Assembly: GCA_900316105.1 (NCBI GenBank)
Contig: ONBR01000010.1
Location: forward strand, 1-64,000
Length of the DNA stretch: 64,000 nt
Reading direction: 5' to 3'
DNA from: an uncultured Olsenella sp.
GTDB taxonomy: Bacteria; Actinomycetota; Coriobacteriia; Coriobacteriales; Atopobiaceae
In this document: piece by piece, positions 16,302-23,665 of the stretch
Numbering within the stretch: position 1 is the stretch's first letter
Layout: every line of letters begins with the position of its first letter
Made by a program: the position numbers and the translations under genes
Notes under the pieces: model-generated
The model's database searches: none
What the model was told of the DNA's origin: nothing
The model's input: only the letters and a program-made list of their open reading frames with translations

Positions 16302-17652
16302 CGTTAGCCCCCGAGTCCGGACTGGCGATCGTGTTGAATAGGTCTCCCCTCTGTGCCAGGTAGTCGGCCAGGTCCTTGGTCGCACGGTCGGCATAGGCCT
16401 GGTAGCGCTCCTTCTTTTTTCTGCGGGTGCCACCCAGGGAAGGCACAAGGCCGAAGTTCACGTGCATGGGCTGGTAGGGAGAGGTAGCTGGATCGGTGGC
16501 GTAAGCCACCAATGAGCCAAGGGCGCCCGTCTTGGGCAGGCCCACGTGCTCCAGGCCCTCAAGGTCGGCATAGGTGTTCAAGGCCGCCAGAAGGCCCGAG
16601 GCGATGGCCTCCGTGTAGCCCTCTGTACCGCAAATCTGACCGGCAAGGCGAATCTGGCTATCGGGAATGGCAAAGGTCCCGTCCAGAACGCGTGGACTGT
16701 CCACGAAGGAGTTTCGGTGCATGACACCGTAACGGAAGAAGTCCGCGTGCCCCAAGCCGGGAATCATGCGAAAGACGCGGGCCTGCTCACCCCAGGTGAG
16801 GTTGGTCTGGAAGCCCACCAGGTTGTAGGCACTCTTCTGGGCGTTCTCCGCACGAAGCTGGACTGCAGCCCAGGGGCGCCTGCCCGTACGGGGGTCAGTG
16901 AGGCCAACGGGCTTCAGGGCACCGAACCGCAGGGAGTCACGGCCCGTCCTGGCCACCTCCTCCACGGGCTGGCAGGCAGAGAAGAGGTCTCTCTGCTCGA
17001 AGTCCTTGAGCACCACTCGTTTGGCGGCAATCAGCTCGTCGTAGAAGGCGTCATACTCCTCCTTGCTCATGGGGCAGTTCAGGTAGTCTCCCCCATCGGT
17101 CTCCTCATAGCGCGACTGGGAGAAGATCACGTCCCTGTCCAGGGTCTCGGCGTCCACGATGGGAGCAGCCGCATCATAGAAGGAGAGGGCGTCCGTGCCC
17201 AGGCGCTTGCAGAGGCTGTCAAAGAGAGCCTGGGAGCAGAGGGGCCCCGCTGCGATGACGCAGGGTCCCTCAGGAAGCTCCGTGACCTCCCGGTGTTCCA
17301 CCTGGATCAGGGGTTCGGCTGTGATGGCATCAGAAACCAGGGCCGAGAACTTCTGACGGTCCACGGCCAGGGCACCACCCGCAGGTACGCGGGCCTCGAG
17401 GGCAAAGCCGATGAGGATGGAGCCCATGGCCTTGAGTTCCTCCTTGAGGAGGCCCGCCGCGCTGTCGTGGCGCATGGACTTCAGGGAGTTCGAGCAAACG
17501 AGCTCGGCGAAGTCACCCGTGTGGTGGGCAGGAGAGCTCTTTTGGGGACGCTGTTCCACCAGAAGGACCCTCACCCCTCGCCTTGCCAGCTGCAGGGCGC
17601 ACTCGCTACCCGCAAGTCCTCCGCCAACGACCGTCACCCTCGCGTCCGTCAT
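16291..17652 (-). CDS. trmFO: tRNA (uracil-54-C5)-methyltransferase, folate-dependent
   Basis: FAD- and methylenetetrahydrofolate-dependent enzyme forming ribothymidine at position 54 of tRNA. 453 residues. The N-terminal FAD-binding Rossmann motif is VVGGGLAGSECALQLARRG. FAELVCSNSLKS and the GFQTNLTWGEQARVFRMIPGL block are typical of the TrmFO/GidA family, and IRLAGQICGTEGYTEAIASG contains the C-terminal GTEGY motif. The stop overlaps xerC. dprA lies 31 bases upstream. The trio dprA-trmFO-xerC is conserved in Gram-positives. Confidence 0.95.
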   Translation of the reverse strand: MTDARVTVVGGGLAGSECALQLARRGVRVLLVEQRPQKSSPAHHTGDFAELVCSNSLKSMRHDSAAGLLKEELKAMGSILIGFALEARVPAGGALAVDRQKFSALVSDAITAEPLIQVEHREVTELPEGPCVIAAGPLCSQALFDSLCKRLGTDALSFYDAAAPIVDAETLDRDVIFSQSRYEETDGGDYLNCPMSKEEYDAFYDELIAAKRVVLKDFEQRDLFSACQPVEEVARTGRDSLRFGALKPVGLTDPRTGRRPWAAVQLRAENAQKSAYNLVGFQTNLTWGEQARVFRMIPGLGHADFFRYGVMHRNSFVDSPRVLDGTFAIPDSQIRLAGQICGTEGYTEAIASGLLAALNTYADLEGLEHVGLPKTGALGSLVAYATDPATSPYQPMHVNFGLVPSLGGTRRKKKERYQAYADRATKDLADYLAQRGDLFNTIASPDSGANDGA

Positions 17653-17683
17653 CGCAATCCCCTCTCTGCCAACAGGCTCAGGG

Positions 17684-18625
17684 CTAGCCAGCTGCCGTAC
17701 CCATGGCCCGTGAAATCTCGTCTCCGTGACGCTCCATCATCTGCTCGTGGGCCAGATAGGCCTCCTTGGTCAGACTGTACCTGCCGTCTGCCAGGCGCGT
17801 GACCACGCCACGGCTCTCGTAGTCCGCAAGGGCCTTGAGCACATCCAGAATGTCACCTTCCAGGTAACGTGCCAGGTCGTCCGGCCTCACGGGCTCGCTG
17901 ATGAGCGCAGAGAGTATTCTACCCTCAGGTGCTGGCCTCCCCTCCCGTATCATGCGAAGGATCCCATAATCAAGGGAAATGCGCTGTTCCAGGTCTAGCT
18001 CGGAGGCGATTACGTAGGCGCCCTCGGAGATGAGCTGGTTTGCTCCCATGGACTCCGGAGAGAAGATGCTCCCCGGCACGGCATAGAGGTCGCGGCCCAG
18101 CTGCTCGGCGGCCATGGCCGTAGAGAAGGTCCCCGACCTGAGCCCCGCCTCACAGATGACCACGCTCTGGGAAAGGGCGGCAATGATCTGGTTGCGCTTT
18201 GGGAAGGCAAAGCGTCGGGCCGTCTGACCCCAGGGCTCCAGGGCAATGACCGCCCCCTGCTGACGAGCCCGGGCAAAGACGTCCGCAGATGACTCCGGGT
18301 AGACCATGTCGGCACCCGTACCGGTCACGACCACCGTGGACCCTCCCGCGTCCAGGGCTCCGCGGGCGGCCGCAGAGTCGCAGCCCATGGCCCCACCAGA
18401 GACGACCACGATGCCGCACTCCGCGGCAACGCGACCTGCCAACCGTGCCACTGCCAGGCCGTAGGGAGTAGCCTTCCTGGCCCCTATGATCGAGATGCAC
18501 TTCTCGCTCAGCACCTTCGGCGAGCCGATGCCGTGAATGACCGAGGGAGGCTTTTCCAGGTCCTCCAAAGACGACGGCCAACCTTCAGCACCACGTCTGA
18601 GATCCCATGAGTTCTTGTCTTTCAT
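17684..18625 (-). CDS. dprA: DNA processing protein DprA
   Basis: Binds incoming single-stranded DNA and loads RecA during transformation. 313 residues. The extended Rossmann fold carries the family motifs ARKATPYGLAVA, VVSGGAMGCDSAAARGAL, TVVVTGTGADMVYPE, ALEPWGQTARRFAFPKRNQI and SGTFSTAMAAEQLGRDLYAVPG. A C-terminal winged-helix-like segment (about 235-290) follows. Starts at ATG 18625 one base after the comM stop. Together with comM it suggests at least part of a competence apparatus, though dprA is also widespread in non-competent bacteria. Confidence 0.93.
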   Translation of the reverse strand: MKDKNSWDLRRGAEGWPSSLEDLEKPPSVIHGIGSPKVLSEKCISIIGARKATPYGLAVARLAGRVAAECGIVVVSGGAMGCDSAAARGALDAGGSTVVVTGTGADMVYPESSADVFARARQQGAVIALEPWGQTARRFAFPKRNQIIAALSQSVVICEAGLRSGTFSTAMAAEQLGRDLYAVPGSIFSPESMGANQLISEGAYVIASELDLEQRISLDYGILRMIREGRPAPEGRILSALISEPVRPDDLARYLEGDILDVLKALADYESRGVVTRLADGRYSLTKEAYLAHEQMMERHGDEISRAMGTAAG

Positions 18626-18626
18626 G

Positions 18627-20180
18627 TCACTTCACCCCCAGGCGATTCCTATAGCTGCAGGCCTCGAGCACGTGGTCTCGGGTCACGTTCTGGCTTTGCT
18701 CCACGTCGGCAATGGTCCGGGACACCTTGGTCATCTTTACGATGGCGCGAGCCCCCAGGGCCATCCGCTTCGAGACACCCTCCAGGCAGGACCTGGCACC
18801 GGGGTCAAAGTGAAGCTCGTCAGCCAGGGCGACCCCAGAGGGCACCTGTCCTCCCTGATCAGCGGCGCGGTCGGCCGCACGGGCCACATCGCTTCCCCAG
18901 GTGCGCTCACGCCAGTCGCGAAGGTCATGGGCACCCTGGACGAGCCCCCGCATATCAGTCGAGCTCATGCCTACGGCACCGTTGATTACCAGGTCGGAGC
19001 TGGGCCTGCGGACGTCTATGTGCATATCGATGCGGTCCATGAGGGGACCGCCGATCCTTCCCTGGTACTGGCTGATGCGGGCCGCCGAGCAGGTGCAGGT
19101 GTGGCCTGGGTCGCCCAGGTGGCCGCAGGGACAGGGGTTTGCCGCCGCTATGAGCTGGAAGTCGCAGGGAAAGGTATAGACCCCATCCACGCGGACCAGC
19201 CTGACCACGTGGTCCTCCATGGGCTGGCGGAGCGCCTGCAGGACGTTGGTCGCAAACTCGGGGAGCTCGTCCAGGAAGAGGACTCCCCTGTGAGCCAGGG
19301 AGATTTCCCCGGGAATGACTGGCCTACCTCCACCCACAAGGCCGCCTGCCGATATGGAGTGATGGGGAGCACGAAAGGGCCTCACCCGCTCCAAGCCTGA
19401 GGGGCGTGGCTGGCCCGCCACCGAGCTCACCAAGAGGACCTCCTCCAGCTCCTCGTCTTTCAGAGGTTCCATGATGGTAGGCAGGCGTTTTGCCAGCATG
19501 GTCTTTCCCGAGCCAGGAGGTCCCACCATAAGGAGGCCGTGACCACCAGCAGCGGCTATGGCCAAGGCGCGTTTGGCACCTTCCTGTCCGTATACGTCTG
19601 CAAAGTCCAGGCCCTTCGCTCCCTCGACATCCATCCCGTCAGACGAAGAGACAATCGGGGGCGGACCAGGGAGATTGCTCAGACCGGCACGGAGCTCCCC
19701 TAGGCTTCGCAAGGTCTGAATCTCGCAGCCGCTGGCCCTGAGGTGCGAGGCGTCGCGCGAGCACACCAGGGTGACGCCAGTCCTTCGGGCAAGCATCTGG
19801 TAGGCCACCATGCCACGGGTGGGACAGACCTCCCCCGCAAGGCCCAGTTCGCCCACAAATATGCGGTCACCCAGGCCTTCGAGGGGAATCTGTCCGCTCA
19901 GAGCCAGGATGCCCACCGCAATGGGCAGGTCGAAGCCCGTACCGGTCTTTTTGATCTCGGCTGGCGCAAGGTTGATCGTGAAGTGGAGGCGAGGCATCGT
20001 GTAGCCGCAGGCCTTGATGGCACAGCGGACCCTATAGCGGGCGTCCATGACCCCCGTACCGGGCAGCCCCACTATGGAGAAGCCCGGCAGGCCGCTGGAG
20101 ACAGCAATCTCCACCTGGATGGGAAGGGCCTCGACGCCACGCAGGCAGGCCGAGGCCACCATCACCGTACTGGCCCCCAT
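18627..20180 (-). CDS. comM: YifB/ComM family Mg-chelatase-like AAA+ ATPase
   Basis: Helicase-like ATPase that promotes branch migration during integration of transformed DNA (known for ComM). 517 residues. The N-terminal Lon-S16-like ChlI domain runs to about 170. The AAA+ core has Walker A VGPPGSGKTMLAKR and Walker B GVLFLDELPEF. The zinc-type segment CPCGHLGDPGHTCTC is present with its four cysteines and the histidine. Its start overlaps the yraN stop by one base and dprA follows after one base, so the three are cotranscribed and coupled. Confidence 0.93.
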   Translation of the reverse strand: MGASTVMVASACLRGVEALPIQVEIAVSSGLPGFSIVGLPGTGVMDARYRVRCAIKACGYTMPRLHFTINLAPAEIKKTGTGFDLPIAVGILALSGQIPLEGLGDRIFVGELGLAGEVCPTRGMVAYQMLARRTGVTLVCSRDASHLRASGCEIQTLRSLGELRAGLSNLPGPPPIVSSSDGMDVEGAKGLDFADVYGQEGAKRALAIAAAGGHGLLMVGPPGSGKTMLAKRLPTIMEPLKDEELEEVLLVSSVAGQPRPSGLERVRPFRAPHHSISAGGLVGGGRPVIPGEISLAHRGVLFLDELPEFATNVLQALRQPMEDHVVRLVRVDGVYTFPCDFQLIAAANPCPCGHLGDPGHTCTCSAARISQYQGRIGGPLMDRIDMHIDVRRPSSDLVINGAVGMSSTDMRGLVQGAHDLRDWRERTWGSDVARAADRAADQGGQVPSGVALADELHFDPGARSCLEGVSKRMALGARAIVKMTKVSRTIADVEQSQNVTRDHVLEACSYRNRLGVK

Positions 20181-20803
20181 CAGATATCACACACAAAGGC
20201 GCCGACGAGGTGGCGAAGGTTGGCGTGGTGCTCCGCCTCGACCTTTATGGCAATCACGTCAAAGCGGATGTAGGTACACTCGGGATGCTCCTCCAAGTAC
20301 CTCAAGGCGATGTTGCGGTAGCGCTTCTGCTTCTGGTCGTTCACCGCAAGCTCGGGAATGACGTCGTCGTCTCCCTGTAGGGCCAGACGGGTCTTTACCT
20401 CCACCAGGACCACGCAGTTGTCCTCGCGGGCCACGATGTCCGCCTCGCCATAGTAGTTGCGCATGTTGCACTCGACGATCTCATACCCACGCTGGTCCAG
20501 GTACCTGGCCGCCAGGAGCTCTCCCCTTTTTCCCAATTCCTGGGCGCTCATCTGCAGGGGGTCCTTGCTGGTGCGACTGCACTCGTCCATCACGGAGTTC
20601 CAGGCACTCTCGCGTCTGCGCAGGGCTTCTGCGTCGCTTATCATCGCATCAGGATTGGAGTCGTCTCCATCCTCGTAGGAATCCCCGAAGCCGCCTGCCA
20701 ACTCCTCGTCCGAGAGGGTCGCCTCCTCGACCTCCGCAAAGTCCCGGTCCATCGAACCGCTCTGGCCAAAGACCGTGCGCGTCTCGCTACCTGTGTGTTC
20801 CAT
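20180..20803 (-). CDS. yraN: UPF0102/YraN family nuclease-fold protein
   Basis: YraN-family protein with an endonuclease-like fold; biochemical role not established. I chose the ATG at 20803 because an excellent AAAGGAGG lies six bases upstream, giving 207 residues. The conserved domain is only the last 120 residues: GKRGELLAARYLDQRGY, NMRNYYGEADIVARED and VVLVEVKTRLALQ, where the E-x-D...E-V-K set matches restriction-endonuclease-like active sites. The first 85 residues form an acidic, low-complexity N-terminal extension (LSDEELAGGFGDSYEDGDDSN) not usual in the family. Confidence 0.88.
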   Translation of the reverse strand: MEHTGSETRTVFGQSGSMDRDFAEVEEATLSDEELAGGFGDSYEDGDDSNPDAMISDAEALRRRESAWNSVMDECSRTSKDPLQMSAQELGKRGELLAARYLDQRGYEIVECNMRNYYGEADIVAREDNCVVLVEVKTRLALQGDDDVIPELAVNDQKQKRYRNIALRYLEEHPECTYIRFDVIAIKVEAEHHANLRHLVGAFVCDI

Positions 20804-20978
20804 GCCGTCCTCCTTTGTTCGTGGCTTGGAGGACAGCGTCTCAGGCGAGACTTGCGGCTTTCTATCCTGGAACTGCACTTATCTGCACGGGGCATGATGA
20901 TTACAAAAATTTCGGTCATCGTCCCAGGTCAGCGCGGTTGTCTTTCCCAGCGTGGACCGTGGGCCAATCCGTGCCTTT

Positions 20979-21764
20979 CTAGAAGAGGGGCGGCGTCTCC
21001 AGAAAGTTTCCACAAAAGCTCACGCGATGGATCGGCGAGAGCCCATGGGCCTTGATGGCAGCGATGTGGTCGGCAGAACCGTAGCCCTTGCACTGGGCCA
21101 GGTGATACTCGGGATAGAGGGCGTCGTAGCCCACCATGATATGGTCCCTCGTGACCTTGGCCACGATGGAGGCCGCGGCGATGGAGGCCACGCGAGAGTC
21201 GCCCTTTACCAGGGTATGCTCCTTGGGGTGGACTTGAACGGGATTGCCATCGATCAGAACTGCGTCTGGGTCCACGTCGGCGTCCTCGATGGCACCCGCC
21301 ATAGCCATTCTCAGGGCCGTGGCCATGCCGACGGCATCGATGGAGGCAGGCTCCACATGATAGATGCCCACGGCCTGGGCGACGTCCAGGATGCGGGCCG
21401 CAAGGACCTCACGACGAGCGGGCGTGAGCTGCTTGGAGTCATTGATACCCCAGACCTTTGGCTCCTGGGGTAGGGCCACCGCGCAAACGGTCAGGGGGCC
21501 GGCGATGGCCCCTCGGCCAACCTCGTCCACCCCCAGGACCATGCCAGGGCCGCCCAGGTCCAGCTGCAGCTGGTACATGCCCTCCACGCGCTCGCGCTCG
21601 GCCTTCTCGCGAGAGAGGCGGTGACCAGCCACCTCCACGGCATGGCGAACCTGCTTGCGGGGGTCATCCTGGTAGCGCTCTATCAGGGCGGGAAGCTCCT
21701 CCAGCGGGGCATCCGAAAGACGTGCCGTGACCTCGCGCGCCGTCGCGGCATGGGCAGCAGCCAT
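20979..21764 (-). CDS. rnhB: Ribonuclease HII
   Basis: Cleaves RNA in RNA-DNA hybrids, including single embedded ribonucleotides. 261 residues with an N-terminal extension of about 70 residues, like the Bacillus enzyme. The DEVGRGAIAGPL motif provides catalytic D80 and E81. ASIVAKVTRDHIM and the C-terminal YGSADHIAAIKAHGLSPIHRVSF complete the signature. ATG start with AAGGAGG upstream. Between rplS and yraN in the conserved order. Confidence 0.95.
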   Translation of the reverse strand: MAAAHAATAREVTARLSDAPLEELPALIERYQDDPRKQVRHAVEVAGHRLSREKAERERVEGMYQLQLDLGGPGMVLGVDEVGRGAIAGPLTVCAVALPQEPKVWGINDSKQLTPARREVLAARILDVAQAVGIYHVEPASIDAVGMATALRMAMAGAIEDADVDPDAVLIDGNPVQVHPKEHTLVKGDSRVASIAAASIVAKVTRDHIMVGYDALYPEYHLAQCKGYGSADHIAAIKAHGLSPIHRVSFCGNFLETPPLF

Positions 21765-21809
21765 CGCGTCCTCCTTCCATCGGCATCGGCGGCAGTCTCC
21801 ACCAAAAAC

Positions 21810-21838
21810 GTGACAATTTCCTCAGGGGAAATTGTCAC
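21810..21838. repeat. Perfect 12-bp palindrome (GTGACA family)
   Basis: GTGACAATTTCC at 21810-21821 and GGAAATTGTCAC at 21827-21838 are exactly complementary with a five-base loop. It sits just downstream of the rplS terminator and belongs in form with the GTGAC...GTCAC hairpins at 8722 and 22362, though its core is different. Confidence 0.8.
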
Positions 21839-21840
21839 AC

Positions 21841-21866
21841 AAAAAAAGCCCCGGTCTCCCGGGGCT
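21841..21866 (-). terminator. Intrinsic terminator after rplS
   Basis: On the minus strand GCCCCGGG pairs with CCGGGGC around a three-base loop and runs straight into seven T residues. It lies 18 bases past the rplS stop, making rplS largely monocistronic. Confidence 0.92.
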
Positions 21867-21883
21867 CACGAGCAAAGTGGAAC

Positions 21884-22225
21884 TTAGCGCTTCTCCTTAA
21901 GGCGAGCAGCCTTGCCCACGCGATCGCGCAGGTAGTAGAGCTTCGCACGACGGACGACGCCATGGCGCATAACCTCAAGCTTTGCGATCTTGGGGCTGTG
22001 CAGGGGGAAGGTACGCTCGACGCCGATGCCGAAGCTGATCTTGCGGACGGTGAAGGTCTCGCGTGCGCCAGCGCCGCTCATGCGGATGACGTCACCCTGG
22101 AAGACCTGCTCACGCTCGCGGTCGCCCTCCTTGATGCGGTAGTGAACCTTGACGTTGTCGCCAGGGCGAACCTCGGGGATGTCCTCGCGGATCTGCTGGC
22201 GCTCAATTGCGCGGATGTAGTCCAT
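21884..22225 (-). CDS. rplS: 50S ribosomal protein L19
   Basis: Large-subunit protein at the 30S-50S interface, 113 residues. [26 protein letters not shown] stretch, [25 protein letters not shown] and [13 protein letters not shown] are diagnostic. It has its own promoter and terminator here and is separated from trmD (normally its neighbour) by about 8 kb. Confidence 0.97.
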   Translation of the reverse strand: MDYIRAIERQQIREDIPEVRPGDNVKVHYRIKEGDREREQVFQGDVIRMSGAGARETFTVRKISFGIGVERTFPLHSPKIAKLEVMRHGVVRRAKLYYLRDRVGKAARLKEKR

Positions 22226-22246
22226 GTCTTTTCCTCGTCTCTAGAG

Positions 22247-22269
22247 GTGTCGTCACACGTGAGCGACAC
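22247..22269 (-). promoter_or_regulatory. Hairpin in the rplS 5' leader
   Basis: GTGTCG and CGACAC pair around a shorter inner stem (TCAC/GTGA) within the 65-base leader between the predicted promoter and the rplS start. Ribosomal-protein leaders that bind their own product are known for L19 in other phyla; whether this is one is a guess. Confidence 0.35.
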
Positions 22270-22291
22270 ATAGGTTTACACACAAGGATAT

Positions 22292-22320
22292 ATTCTACGA
22301 GTCGATGGTTCCCAGCACAA
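22292..22320 (-). promoter_or_regulatory. Predicted rplS promoter
   Basis: On the minus strand TTGTGC (22320-22315), a 17-base spacer and TAGAAT (22297-22292) form a sigma-70-like promoter about 67 bases upstream of the rplS start. Confidence 0.55.
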
Positions 22321-22361
22321 GCAAATTCTGCCAAATGTGGGAGAGACACCACATCCCCACA

Positions 22362-22389
22362 TGACAGAAGTGAATAGCCCCCTCTGTCA
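22362..22389. repeat. TGACAGA/TCTGTCA hairpin abutting dgt stop
   Basis: Seven-base perfect arms TGACAGA (22362-22368) and TCTGTCA (22383-22389) with AGCCCCC inside the right part, ending at the base before the dgt stop codon. Same outer arms as the GTGACA repeats elsewhere in the window. Confidence 0.65.
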
Positions 22390-23457
22390 CTAGCTGTGGC
22401 GGAGGCTGGGAGCACGCCAGGCCTTGGGGATGCTGAGCTCCTGGAAGAGGCGGATCGCATAACGGTCGGTCATGCTGCTGACGAAGTCGGCCACCCTGAC
22501 GGAGGCATCGTCAGGTCCAAGCTGATACTCCACAGGCATCTGGTCGGGGTGAACGACAAAGTAGTCAAAGAGGGCCTCCAGCATGCGGGCAGCCTTGGGT
22601 TCCTCCTCCTTTGCGTCTCCCCTGCTGTAAAGGTTGTCAAAGAGAAAATGTCGCATGTCCATGAGGGCATCCCAGACCTTGGACGACATGGCAATCTGAC
22701 CTGCACGGGCGCTCGTCCTGACGATGTCGTGGACCATGGTCTCGATGCGCTCCGAGCTGGAGGAGCCCAGGACGGCTCGAAGCTCCGCGGGCAGCGTCTC
22801 CTCGGTAAGGACGCCGGCTCGCTTTGCGTCATCGATGTCGTGGGTCACGTAGGCGATGCGGTCCGCCCTGGCAACCACGCATCCCTCGGCTGTCTGGGCA
22901 GCATCGCCCTGGTTGTGGGAGCGGATGCCGTCGATGACCTCGGCGCAGAGATTGAGGCCCAACCCATCCTTTTCCAGGCGCTCGACAATGCGGACGGACT
23001 GCTCGTTGTGGCGAAAGAGTCTGGGGTCATCTGGACCACAGCCAAGATAGCGGGCCATGGCATGGCGGAGGGCACGCTCCCCGCAGTGGCCGAAGGGAGT
23101 GTGACCAAGATCATGTCCCAGGGCGATCGCCTCAGTGAGGTCCTCGTTGAGACCCAGGGGACGGGCGATGTCACGCGCAATCTGGGCGACCTCCAAGGTG
23201 TGGGTCAGGCGGGTGCGGTAGTGGTCGCCCTCAGGGGCAAGGAACACTTGGGTCTTGTTTGCCAGACGTCGGAAGCTCTTTGAGTGGAGGATGCGGTCGC
23301 GGTCGCACTGAAAGCAGGTACGCAGAGGATCTAGGGGCTCGGGCCTCTGGCGACCGGAGGACTGGTCGGCACAGAAAGCCAGGGGGCTCAGCAGCAGGTG
23401 CTCCCTGCGCTCCAATTCCTCGCGCGAAACGACCTCGAAGCCCTTTGCATCAGACAT
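22390..23457 (-). CDS. dgt: dGTPase-like HD-domain phosphohydrolase
   Basis: Deoxynucleoside triphosphate triphosphohydrolase of the Dgt family (type with one HD domain, about 340 residues). The ATG at 23457, five bases after GGGAGG, gives 355 residues; the longer frame reads through intergenic repeats. The HD metal site is H86 (RTRLTHTLEV) and H115-D116 (ALGHDLGHTPFGH). SKSFRRLANKTQVF and DRIAYVTHDIDDA are further family motifs. Follows ppdK in the same direction; in many genomes this gene precedes dnaG-rpoD, which are absent here. Confidence 0.92.
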   Translation of the reverse strand: MSDAKGFEVVSREELERREHLLLSPLAFCADQSSGRQRPEPLDPLRTCFQCDRDRILHSKSFRRLANKTQVFLAPEGDHYRTRLTHTLEVAQIARDIARPLGLNEDLTEAIALGHDLGHTPFGHCGERALRHAMARYLGCGPDDPRLFRHNEQSVRIVERLEKDGLGLNLCAEVIDGIRSHNQGDAAQTAEGCVVARADRIAYVTHDIDDAKRAGVLTEETLPAELRAVLGSSSSERIETMVHDIVRTSARAGQIAMSSKVWDALMDMRHFLFDNLYSRGDAKEEEPKAARMLEALFDYFVVHPDQMPVEYQLGPDDASVRVADFVSSMTDRYAIRLFQELSIPKAWRAPSLRHS

Positions 23458-23519
23458 GCCAGCCTCCCTGCAAGAATGTCCTTTTTCCCATTCTAGCGGG
23501 AACGTATTGGGACGAGGGC

Positions 23520-23592
23520 GTGGGACAAATACCCCGGGAGAATCTGTCACACACAAACAGCCCGACATTTACCCCTGGGGTATTCGTCCCAC
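23520..23592. repeat. Large inverted repeat between dgt and ppdK
   Basis: GTGGGACAAATACCCC (23520-23535) and GGGGTATTCGTCCCAC (23577-23592) are complementary at 15 of 16 positions, with a 41-base loop that itself contains TGTCAC- and GACA-type arms. Arms plus ACCCC/GGGGT core resemble the other hairpin families. Confidence 0.75.
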
Positions 23593-23603
23593 CCATCCGC
23601 GAG

Positions 23604-23635
23604 AAAAAGGGAGGAGACCAGAAGGTCCCCTCCCC
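23604..23635 (-). terminator. Intrinsic terminator after ppdK
   Basis: On the minus strand GGGGAGGGGACC pairs with GGTCTCCTCCC around TTCT, followed by TTTTTCTC. It lies about 30 bases after the ppdK stop. Confidence 0.85.
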
Positions 23636-23665
23636 TATGAGCAACTCATCAAATGCGCGAGATTA

